A stretch of DNA of 64,000 nucleotides, taken from positions 32,422,745-32,486,744 of the forward strand of contig CM075102.1 in NCBI GenBank assembly GCA_037576195.1, given 5' to 3'. A program made the position numbers and the translations under genes. Below are positions 54,068-64,000 of this stretch, piece by piece. The stretch is from Phytoseiulus persimilis (taxonomy: Eukaryota > Arthropoda > Arachnida > Mesostigmata > Phytoseiidae). Numbering within the stretch: the first letter of the stretch is position 1; the number at the start of each line of letters is the position of its first letter. The notes beneath the pieces are model-generated. The model had not been told where the DNA came from, searched no databases, and was given only the letters and a program-made list of their open reading frames with translations.

Positions 54068-57000
54068 CTTGTCGTCATTTGCCACTGGTGAGGCCAAGAG
54101 CTCCAAGGATTGCATCAAGTCACCTACATGCAAGGCTACCACCTACCCTCCCACAGCGCTCCGTGGAACGTGCACAAGCCCGACCCATTCGTGTTAGTGC
54201 AATCTAAGACTTCCTATTAGATACCTGAGCTCAAAAGACAGCTCCGCCGCGGCTGTTGCTGATGAGACAATGATCTCATCTCCACAGTAAATCAACGGGG
54301 CCTCCGGAGCTGCATCTGGGCTTGTTGCGTTCACTGGATAATCTCCTGTTGTGGCACACGAGTGGAAGGCACAGTACTGTTATCGCCCCATTGGAGGCCC
54401 GAGTGCCGGATCACCTTCAGGAATCAGACCTTTTGTCCAAATAATCCATTCACCTCCACGAAAGTCGCGCTGAACGCGCCTCCGAGGTCGCCGGGATAAG
54501 TCGCAACGCGCGGACGACGAATGGATGAATCACAGATTGAAGGACAAACCTGATTGTGTCAACTCCGAAAAAAATCAGCGACCTCAGTGCTCAAACTTTT
54601 TTCCACCGCGGAGACACACCGTCTGCAGGAAGCACTCCCCAATCTCAAGCCCGAGAAAAAGTCCTTGAGGTCTACGAGCCGAGAGATAGAAAGGGTGTCT
54701 GGGCTTGAACGAATATTCTGCTAATGAATGACCAGCGCAGTTTGTCGAGCAGGCTGGTGATGATGGGAACTGTTATTCCCATGTTTCGAGAGAACTTATC
54801 TCTCTTCTGGTCCTGTCGACCGAAGCTGCGGAGGCAAGGAAGGCTCTACTGAGCGCACAATGAATCGTCTCCGGAAGGGATACAATCGACACGTTCGTCT
54901 ATTCCGAAGGAAGTAGCCATTTTTGTTTGAGCCGACTTCCTCGCGGCACCAGAGAGACTCAAAGCCTCCTCAAAGGCCGAATAACTCATGGTGGGCGCCA
55001 GAGATGTTCACTCGATTGCTCTCATCTTAAGATCCCAGAGTAGCTTTGGGATTTACTCGGCGGAGCAGGGGATGTCTGGAGCAGCAGCTCAGAACGTACT
55101 GATTAAGGTTCAGATAATCGGACTCCGAGGAAATGAGAGAGGTTACCCGATACTTGAACCAGGGGTCTCTGAGTCAGATGTCGCGATGGGCTCTTGTACA
55201 GGGTGTGTACTTTACGACTCCTACTCGTTGAACGACTCCTGGTTGGAATGAAAAACTTCCCTTCCTAGCGATTCTTTCAAGGTGTCATTCGTTATTGTTT
55301 GTACACTGGCCTCTAACAAGGTGTCGGCGGGTTCCCACGCCAGGTGACTTCTGAGGTGGAACAGAAATTATCGGATCGACCCGGTTACTTCGTCGTCGGG
55401 TAGTTTGTGTCGATATGAGAAACCTTTGCTATCGGTTAGCTCCCCCAAATCGGCTCACCTCAAGAGTGATACGCCACCTTTCACGGGGGGCGTTCGCGAG
55501 GGGAATAGATTACTCAATTCAACGGTTTCTTGTAACGGCTGCCCTTTCTCACATTCGTAACCGATTCGCGCGCTCCAGCATGCGTTTTGTGGGTAGAATC
55601 AATGAGAATATTTCCATTTTCCATTCGTTGAAAGCGGCTGGAAATTGGCGACTCCCGGTTCTGGTCAGTTTTTTTTTCCGGGGACGATGGAGAGGAAATA
55701 TTCGACGAGCCCCGGAAATTCCGATCGGAATGTAAAAATCAAAAATGGAGAAGATGCACCTCGCCAAGAGCTTTCGATCACAAAAAATCGTTCCGACCCA
55801 GTGGCGATATCTTCCCACTTTCTTTGCCGGAATCCGATTCTTTCCTTTGGAGAGCATAGTCTGACTACGGAGAACTTCGAGAAGAACTACAGAGGGGTGC
55901 GAACGGGGAGCGGATAATTCGCTGAAAAACAATGACGCGGCTGTGAAGTCCCTAATTGCGCTCAAGGGAGGATGGAATGGTGGAGTAATCCAGACCATCA
56001 TTCCGCCTGTAAGAGCCTAATTGAACATGATGACCAAGCAAGACGGGCAGCAGCGTATCTCGGTTGAGCTGCTGCAGGGTGTTTTTTCGCGGGTGGCCGC
56101 GTAGTTCGGCGGCGTGTGCGATCTGATCCTGATTACAAACTTTGCCGCGATCGAGAGGAGATAGCGACAATACGTAAACAAGACGAAAAACGCAGGGAGG
56201 CAAGTCGAAGACGAAACCGATTTCCGTGCGGGGTTTCGAGGGAGAACAGCTTCCTCACATCCGAGTGCGCGTGCCGCGGCCAGTCTGGTGCCGCGCGCTT
56301 AGAAAAGGACGATTTCTATAAAGAACCGACCAATCGGCTCGCTGGCGAGCGGACTCTGCAGGCACCGAGCGGAAGAAAAGCCGAAGTCTTTTTAAGTATG
56401 ACAAAGGCGCAAACGATTTCCCTGGAACTCGGTTGTCGTGAGCTCGACTGAGATTTCGAGCTCGGGTTCCTTTCATCTCTGACTTCGACAGCTGCGGGGG
56501 AAGTTCAATGCTTTCTCCTCGAAGTTCTCTCGCTGTTGAGGATCCATCATATTAGGCTATTATTAGGCTCGCTCAGATCATCACTTACAAGCTTCGGCGC
56601 CAGGTTTTGTTACTCTAGGTGGGACAGGGGTCGCTTCGTGATAGCACAGCGTTATCATTATATGCAAACAGCAGTCGACTGCCGCGCTTGTAGCGACGGC
56701 CCCACTGCGGCTCTATCAGTAGTCGCCGCGGTCCATACTGGCGATGGAGCCGGAGATTTCGAATGATGTTGGTCCAAACGTTTCGTTCAGAAGTGAAACG
56801 AATGTTGTTGTAGGAGCCCAGCGAAGCCATAAATTCAGAGGGCTGTGGACGCAAAGCAAGCACCCGGGCAGGCCACTCATCTGGCCCACTGCGCGGACAC
56901 GGACAAACAATTACTCGTCCAGAGGAGATAGTCGACAGAGTTGCGGATGTAGTATGCGGCCGCTCGTGTTTATAAGACAAACTACGCCGAACTTTCCGGG

Positions 57001-57318
57001 GAATTCGGGAGTTCCGACGAGTGTTGAGCTAGGGGATGTCTCAGAGGTCCCTCGAGGTTCCCAACACCGCGACGGTCCTGCTGTAATTACTGAGCTGACC
57101 CCGTTGGTTACGTTCCAAAACTGTTGCTTGGGTAACGCCAGTCTCGGGCGATAGAGTACCAAGTGGAGGAGCTCGACGAAATCGAGCGGTGCAGCACATT
57201 GTAACGAGATTGCCGGAATATAACGATCTTGAGCCCTTCAGCGGGTGATTTTCCCCCATAAAGCGATGAAGTAGCCCAATCGATTGAAGGTTTCATCAGC
57301 GTTGTGCACGTGCCCTCT

Positions 57319-57332
57319 GGGGGGGGGGGGGG
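57319..57332. repeat. G14 homopolymer run
   Basis: Fourteen consecutive G residues. Confidence 0.9.
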
Positions 57333-58929
57333 AACTACGGAACGTCGACTATGTCGAGCTTGACTCAGAGGTCTGACAATTTTCGTCATAATTTCTTGCA
57401 TGGGCCAAGCATCCTTCTCCGCGTCGTGACCTTTAGCTCCTCCGGTATCTGAACGTGAACCGGTGGCTTCCGCTGACACACGCTTCCTCTGAGCAGACAG
57501 ATTCGCAGGCAAGCATAGGAACCCCTGGGAAAGGTTAGCAGGGAAGCGAGCAAACAAGCTGGGAGGCCGATTGGCGGCTCCTCCGGTCGAGTGAAAGATA
57601 AATGGCGTTCGGCCAATTAGTGAGTTGCCGAGGGGGAGTTTGCTCTTTCAATCCAGGTTGCTGAACAGATGAGTGCTCTTTCCATCCTCTTATCCACAGA
57701 CAGAGTGAAAGACCCGTCAAACGACTGAATGATCGAGTAACCAACTGGCTCATGGGCGGACATTACAAGCGCTCGGACGGACAGACAAGGGTGCAAGCAC
57801 CGAGACGCACAGGATGACGCGGAGACCAGTCAAGTGTCCGCCCGAGTGGCGGAGTGACGTACGAGTTACTCAGATCCGAGGAGCAACACACAAGGGCAGT
57901 CTCATCAAGTTGCTCCCTCTGGTCATCAGCGGCAACAAAGTCATTTGTCAGCTAGAGTCGGCTCGACGAAACGCGCCCCGTGGGCTAGGATGCACCGTCG
58001 AATGGATCGCTTGACCCAATGCTTGCTCAACCATCGGGGAGGTTCGCAGGCATGATTTCCGCTCTCCGCAATCACGGACTGCCAACAACAAGCCGAAACG
58101 AGGGGAATCCATGAGCTTGAGAGAACCCGACGGAGAAAGCCCTCCTCGTTGTTTCAACCCCCTCCCTCAAACGCTCATCGGTCTTCCCCATCAACGGTTT
58201 CATCACTGCTCGTCGGTTTTCTTTCGCGACGCTCCGATCTCATCCCAACGGATAAATGCTCAATCTAAGCTGAGGGCGAGAGGTTAGGACAAGGACGAGG
58301 AGAAGGCGAGGAAAAACCGGAGGGAGCCAGCACGGATGGGCAATGTTTACGAAGGCGAGGGAGAACCCGGATCGCTCCATTCCAGATTCGCATCGCCGAT
58401 AATAATTGGAGAGGAATTTCAGGATGCTTGCAGAATATCGTAGGCCTCGAAAGTCCCCGCTCCATGGTGTATATAAGAATCCCGGAATCGTTTCCTTCCT
58501 ATTTCCGTCCACCACACAAAGACGGTATTTTTTTCAGTCTTGCGCTCAGTTATAGAAATCTCAGGCTTCAAGATTCAGAATGTCACATCGCCATCTGGCC
58601 GATATTAGCTTTTGACCCTTTTCCCGCGTGGATTTTGATTGTTACCCACAGGAATGGATAGCGCCACGCGGCTGTGTTACCTTAAGAAGGTGACAAAAGA
58701 ATTTCGTCGAGTGGATAGGTGACCACAGTTCTCCGATGATTCTCAAAAACCGAAAAAGTGGAGATGTGATGTTTCGGAACTGGCCTCTCCAATCGGAAAA
58801 CTTCGGATCGGGAAACGATGAGGCCGCCCCGGAAGATGGAAGACCTCCTTAGGATATCGTTGGTGCCACGTTTTCGGGGAGGAGCAGACATCGCGGTTGT
58901 CGAGGTTGATGCTAGACATCAGTTTTCGA

Positions 58930-59140
58930 ATCTCCGGCTCGAAAATTACTTTCCGACTCGAAATTTTTCAATTGACTCGGAAATTATTCTCCGACTCGGC
59001 GTTTTTCTTTGACCCGACAATCATTCTCTGACTCGGAAATTATTTCCCGACTCGGAACTTATTTTCCGACTCGAGTTCCTGACGCGTCGCAGTAGACTCG
59101 AAATACTCAAACTTCCGGCTCAAAATTTTTTTTCGAGTCG
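58930..59140. repeat. Irregular array of a CCGACTCGGAAATTATT-like motif
   Basis: About nine degenerate copies of TTCCGACTCGGAA plus an AT-rich tail, spaced roughly 18-22 nt. The core TTCCGACTCGGAA is nearly self-complementary. The last copies appear in partly inverted form (TTTCGAGTCGGA near 59131). Confidence 0.75.
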
Positions 59141-62100
59141 GATAATAATTTTCGAATTATTGAGATGAGAAAATTGAGGTGTAGTTGATACGCTTCCGTC
59201 GCGAATCAACGGCTCGTGTTCGGAATATGCCGTTCATTCCCGCCGCGAAGTGCACAATATATCAGATTCATTTGAGCGAACCTCTTTGAAGTGCTTGCGG
59301 ATGGACGGCCTCCATCATTGGCGCTTCTCCGAAAACCAGCAGCCATATCCAGCGTGAAAGATGTTAGGCTATTAGAAAGTAAGTCGTTCGCGTCTTTGGA
59401 ACTTCCCCGATCCATTACGGGGCACGAATCACTTCAGGAGCATTTTCCCTCCAATGGAGTCAATCATCCACCAGAAGGGTATTCGAGGACGCTGCTGAGC
59501 TCGAGGGAGGCCTGAACGGTTGTCGGCGGCGAGCGCTGTTTTGCTCAACGCTTTCTGCCGCAGATGGAAGTCGTTCCCGTCCCATCGTTCTCGGGAGCAT
59601 CGCTCGACCCTCCACGTCATCTCATGGTGAAGCCCACTCCTCACCCGGCTGTCCTCGATAGGCCCCCTGATTGCTCTCGCCATACGCGTCGTTCCCCTAG
59701 CCCGCTGCGTCGTCTACCCCCTCTCGATGCCCTTCCTATCGTTCACTTTCCTCACCTGTGCCCTTCTTCCGCTCTGCGCGTCCACGCTTCCGTCAACTCA
59801 CCGTGTCCTCGCCGCCCCGACCCCGCCCTAATTTCCCTCACCGATTCCGGCCGTTTTAGCTCGAACTAGCCCCATCCTCCGGTTCCCAAGGGCTTCTTCT
59901 TCCGACGTTCAGATTCATTCAAGCGAACGAACGCGAATCTTATCAATGGGAGCCTCGTCCGACCGCTCGGGTCTGAGGCGACGACGGCGGTGACGACAAC
60001 GACGACGTCGTCGTCGACGAGTAGCCTGACCTTCAATGCTCTAACCTCCAGTTCAAGCCCTCCGCGTTCCTCCGCTGCCGGATTCTTTGGGTCCAGCTCT
60101 CCCTCGGCGACCGCCCGGGAAATCCGTTTCCCCCGAGTTCCCTCTCGTTCTCACCTATCCTCGCCAGTTGGATCGCTTTCTGTCGCCAGACACACCCGAG
60201 GACGGTCACAGAGGGGGCCCAGAACAAAAAGACAGACTATTGGAAGAAGAACCTGCGTTCAAAACGAAAACTCGAAGACGAGTTGAGCTTCCCTACCCAA
60301 TAAGATTCACTGTCTGTCCATTCGAGCGGAGAGTAGTCGTCGGGAACGCGAGCTCACTTGTAGGCACAGAGCGTACGAGTGCTCGGGCCTGCCCGGCGAC
60401 AATCACCCGGAGACAAAATCGAAATTGGTCCGTTGTGAGCCTCTTGAGCTCTCAAAACTCCTGGAGTGAGGGAACGAAATGTCCAGAGTTCCCTGTGCGT
60501 TAATGGATGAGCTCAAAATCTAGAACAGCTGCTGGATTTCGTTCCGGCAGAACGGTGTTCCTGACAGACCAGGGGAGTCCACGAAGGAGTTTTCATCAGA
60601 GAGCGCATCGAGTAAGTTCTCGAGCATTTGAGCCTTCCTGCGAGATAGCTTGGGAATCCTGAGTGGGAGAGGATCCGCTGGTTGGAGTCTTCTAGCCACG
60701 TGTGTTTTCAGGAAAGGAAATAACGGCGCAGGATGGCAATGGCATCAGCGCATTCCGGAGGAACCACGAGCCGAGGGCTGAACGCAGATGTTCTGGAGGA
60801 TTGCGCGGAGCGAATCAGCGTCGTGCCGCCAAGGTCTCTACGCAGCCGTAAGACGTCTCTTTGGGTCGCCACGTATCATGCCTCGAAGCGACTGATTCCA
60901 GTTGCGGCTGCAGGTTGGCGAACGTCGACACGGAACGAGAACCCGCATTTGGGCCGTCCGAGAGAAATCGAGAAAGGAATCGGACAGCTTGATGCGGCGA
61001 TCCCGAGACGGGATCCGGACGAATGTTCGCGGAACCGATGTTGCCTAGCCGGGAAGCCGGACAATTCAGAGTCCTGCAAGGATTTGTTGGGGGAGATATT
61101 CTCCATTTCGCGAAGGGGGAGGGGGGATGCGGCCTGGAGGTGGTAGACCAGGGTGGGGAATGGTTGGAGAGAGAGGAGGGGGGAACGCCGCGTTCGGCTG
61201 ACGAAACGGAGGAAGGAAACCCGCAAATGCCTCTTTGGTTGACAAATGGGATCAACGTGGAGCCGCATGTGGTCGGCCGGCGGGCTGTATGCCATGCTCG
61301 GCGCGTTGCCCAGACGGAGTGAGTCGGCGTCTGTTGGGTGGGAATGGGCGTGACGTGAGCTTCAATTGGTGTCACAATGCTGACAACTGACACATTTTTG
61401 AGCCACGTCTCAAATCAGGGGGAACGAAATGTCCCGCCAGGCCGACATGTTATCATCGCCGCCGCTGTAGCAAGGGTGCCGGGGTCCGATATTGGTCTCC
61501 GCGTTCGTTCGCTATCCTTTCCTTCTGCAATACGGGAACGAAAATGGAGCAAGTTTCCGTTCTTGGAATGAAGCTCGGAGAGATTCACCCGGAAGCTCCC
61601 AGAGGAGTCACGCCCGACATCGGGTGGAGCTCTGCGTGTTAGCGCGTCAATTTCTCCAAACTTTTCCGATCTACCGGTGCTAATATTCCAGACGAGCTCC
61701 GCCAATGAGCTCCCGAGCGATCATCAGCTCACAGAGACTCGCATTTTCCACTAGATTCTCGGAAGGCGGAATATAGTGCTGGTGTTTGTCAGAGTCGACA
61801 GCCGGTTAGGTTCCGACGAGGTTCTGGCGGCTCTCCCGAGGGTGACTTTCGATCCAACACCAAGTATGTAAGCGGAAGGATTTAGAATTTTGGATGATGC
61901 GCCGCTGAACAACAGGGCGAGGATCGGGGAGCGGCTGTCGAAGCACGCCGTTTCAGCGTTACGCAAGGAAGCAGACAAGCAAGCAAGCCAGCGAGCGACA
62001 CCGTTGATAGGGCATAGAGTGTGCGGACATGAATCGACGATCATGCTTGTGAAAAGTAAATTAGCTGCCGACAGTTCCACGCTCCCGTCCATAAAATTCG

Positions 62101-62834
62101 GCGATTTGGCTGATAACGAGATTCACCTCTCTTGTTTTTCTCGTTACTTGGAAGCCACCGAGGTCTCCTTCAAGGTTCCGAGAGAAGCCTGATTCCACGT
62201 TGGAGCATGATCTGCTCGCTCTGCGGGAATCCGCCACCTGCGCGAAGTGTACCAGAATCTTCCGGAAAACGCCCTCGTCCGCCAACCAACAGGACTCGCG
62301 ACTTGAGTGCCCCGAGTCCAAGTACGAAGAACCGAACAAGCCTCCGGCTCTCTATTTTCCCCTCTGTGCGATGACTTCCCTCAGTCTCTGTGTGTGTGTG
62401 AACGCTGCTCCGTATTGTTATGAAGCGACGCTCACACGCAATTTCGCCGCTCAACTGATGGTGAGAGCGGGGGCCCATTTATTTTCGTCGGATGATCTCT
62501 TTCATCGGGACGACACTTGAAGCAAGCGGTCGCAGCCCGCGTCCCAAGGCTCGAGTGGTTCCGCAGAATGGGTGTGGCCCATCAAGCCGAAAGAACACTT
62601 GCAGTATGAAATAACTGGACAAAGTGTATCTGGTTGAATGAAACCATTAACTTGGATCTTCAACGCCGCAGAACAGCTCCGTCCAGAGAGCTCCCCCGCG
62701 CGGAGATGTCATATGGGAAAAGTTTAGCCCGGAGTCTAAGGAGTTCCGATCTTCCGTGAAAATGAAGACAAATGTATTGCAAGCTGGAGGAGTTTATTGC
62801 GGGTAACTTGATGAGCAAGCGTGCTCCAGCCGCT

Positions 62835-62850
62835 CCCCCCCCCCTCCCCC
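62835..62850. repeat. C-rich run (C10-T-C5)
   Basis: Ten C residues, one T, then five C residues. Confidence 0.85.
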
Positions 62851-63805
62851 GACAGGGCATCGTTCCCGGATCGTTTCAAGAATACTTGAAGCCGTGGGGA
62901 GGAGTCTGATTGTAGACCTGGACTTTTGGCACATGTTTTTTTGGCTTCTCTTATACCATGCTCGCGCTTCCGGCGATGTGCCCTCGTTTGCATAGATCCC
63001 GGATCTTCGCCCATCTGTTGGACTGTCGAAGGCTCATATTCGGAGAAAATGGAGGAATGCTCGAAAGCCGTGTGCGTCGAATTCACTATGCACATATGAG
63101 AGCAGCGATTGGAATCAAACGTGTCTTGCCTTGGTAGGGTCTAGTCTGCTGCGCCTGTTCTTCCTCATATGCACTTCTTCGGGACAGCATATGAGATTCT
63201 GTGCACAAACCCGTAGCATGCGCGTGTCGGTGTCCTACATGTGCAGGTGTTGTTTATTCTTACTGGTACACCCGTTGGCATTTGCATTCGGTTGCACAGA
63301 GTCGCGCGTGAATGAATTGAGTATGGCGGTGCCGTTCTAGTTTGCTCCATAAATACTCTCGCCGATCAGCAAGCCCACGCTGCGATGATGACTGAATTGG
63401 AGCGGTTTCAAATGGGAAACAGAAAGGAATCAGAAATAGTCTTAGTGGATAGGAGGACAGGACGCAATTTCTACACAGCAATCATCTCATCAGATCGAGA
63501 CGATGGGCATGGAGTTTGTGAACGAATGGCATTACTATCATTGAAGGATTCCGAGTCTTGACACCTAGTTTCCACTCATGATCTGCCAACACTCGACCAT
63601 AATTGAGCGGGGGCTCTCTCCAAAGGTCAATGTGATTACACAGCTTCTGTGGAGTCAGCGAGGCGCGGGAAATTGCTCGCCTTCGGCGCGCCCTCGATTC
63701 TCGGCATTGGTCGGAAGCGCTGGAACGTTAGTTATCTTCGTTCTCAGCTGTTGAGCGAACCGAAAACTTCAAGTTACTCACGTTTGTTCCCTCGTACGAA
63801 TCACA

Positions 63806-64000
63806 ATGTTCCATGGTGATTTTCCCGTACTCGGTACGTGGCTCGTCCACGGAGCGAGCTCGGATCGTCCCCCATGCTTCGGCCAACGACTCGAGCTCCA
63901 AGACGTTCGCGTAGAGCTCGGATCACCTGAACTACGCAAAACTCAGCTCACGAACCGAAGCGACAACTTTTTTGCGAGACAACCGTATCGGCACTGTGCC
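63806..64000 (+). CDS. Open frame running off the right edge
   Basis: From ATG at 63806 the frame (MFHGDFPVLGTWLVHGASS...) stays open for 65 codons to the window end. No domain or signal peptide is recognisable. It may be the start of a gene or chance. Confidence 0.18.
   Translation, partial: MFHGDFPVLGTWLVHGASSDRPPCFGQRLELQDVRVELGSPELRKTQLTNRSDNFFARQPYRHCA

Larger units (their letters stand above)
47250..55900. other. About 8.6 kb of unassigned sequence
   Basis: The larger frames are 47739-48269 minus (176 codons), 48145-48576 plus (143 codons), 49843-50127 plus (94 codons), 52885-53271 plus (128 codons) and 55549-56001 minus (150 codons). None has a recognisable domain, and most are opposed by similar frames. 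The stretch 53850-54980 has no frame over 60 codons. A short hairpin lies at 54046-54067. Confidence 0.35.
55920..63800. other. Right-hand tract, no named gene
   Basis: Long opposing frames exist (60815-61393 minus, 192 codons; 60087-60503 plus, 138 codons; 60733-61146 plus, 137 codons), without recognisable domains. The stretch 59500-60300 is rich in CpG and pyrimidines, with trinucleotide runs of GACGAC (59970-60035). It looks like a promoter or 5'-UTR region instead of coding sequence. Repeats at 58930-59140 and a G14 run are listed separately. Confidence 0.35.

Noticed and set aside
60815..61393. 192-codon minus frame
   Set aside because: Composition is low in hydrophobic patterning, it is opposed by long plus frames in a CpG-rich tract, and no domain is recognisable.
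1..64000. CRISPR arrays, bacterial operons, rRNA genes
   Set aside because: No regularly spaced direct repeats with unique spacers, no Shine-Dalgarno-led gene strings and no rRNA-like conserved blocks were seen.

Overview
The window reads as nuclear DNA of a compact arthropod genome. Protein genes are cut into many short exons by small GT-AG introns (mostly about 55-160 nt), and polyadenylation signals follow closely. The gene content includes a chemosensory-type ionotropic receptor (IR), an insulin-family peptide, a secreted RNase T2, Cdt1 and a SON-like splicing factor. With a base composition near half G+C, this fits a mesostigmatid or phytoseiid mite best. That assignment is inference, because no rRNA or mitochondrial marker is present.

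Layout. An F-box/LRR gene runs off the left edge on the minus strand (1-719). A two-exon insulin-family gene lies at 4534-5320 (minus), beside a decayed C2H2 zinc-finger piece. A minisatellite-bearing repeat element fills 6795-7990, with an older relative at 8563-9010. Two replication and RNA-processing genes follow on the plus strand: Cdt1 (11925-14131, with a palindromic E2F-type site upstream) and a 13-exon SON homologue (15242-18821). An RNase T2 gene is at 24474-25258. A 10-exon segment of an ionotropic receptor gene was assembled at 34253-37593, its splice phases all agreeing. At 40015-42299 there is a nest of transposons: a dead LINE split by a foldback-like element with an 11-bp target duplication, beside a long-inverted-repeat MITE. 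Weak IR-like pieces lie at 38.7-39.0, 39.6-39.9 and 44.6-47.2 kb, which may be a decayed or unresolved receptor cluster. The right third (47-64 kb) holds no gene I can name.

The genes do not form one pathway. The IR gene and the receptor-like pieces around it look like a small chemoreceptor cluster mixed with transposons. The left half carries housekeeping cell-cycle and splicing genes. The most unusual items are an insulin-family precursor with eight cysteines and non-canonical A-chain spacing, a perfect 45-nt palindrome, the foldback element inside the LINE, a possible Pol III unit ending in a hairpin plus T run, and the minisatellite element family. No CRISPR array, bacterial operon or clear defence system was seen. 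Exon-intron models were built by hand from splice motifs and reading-frame continuity, without transcript data.
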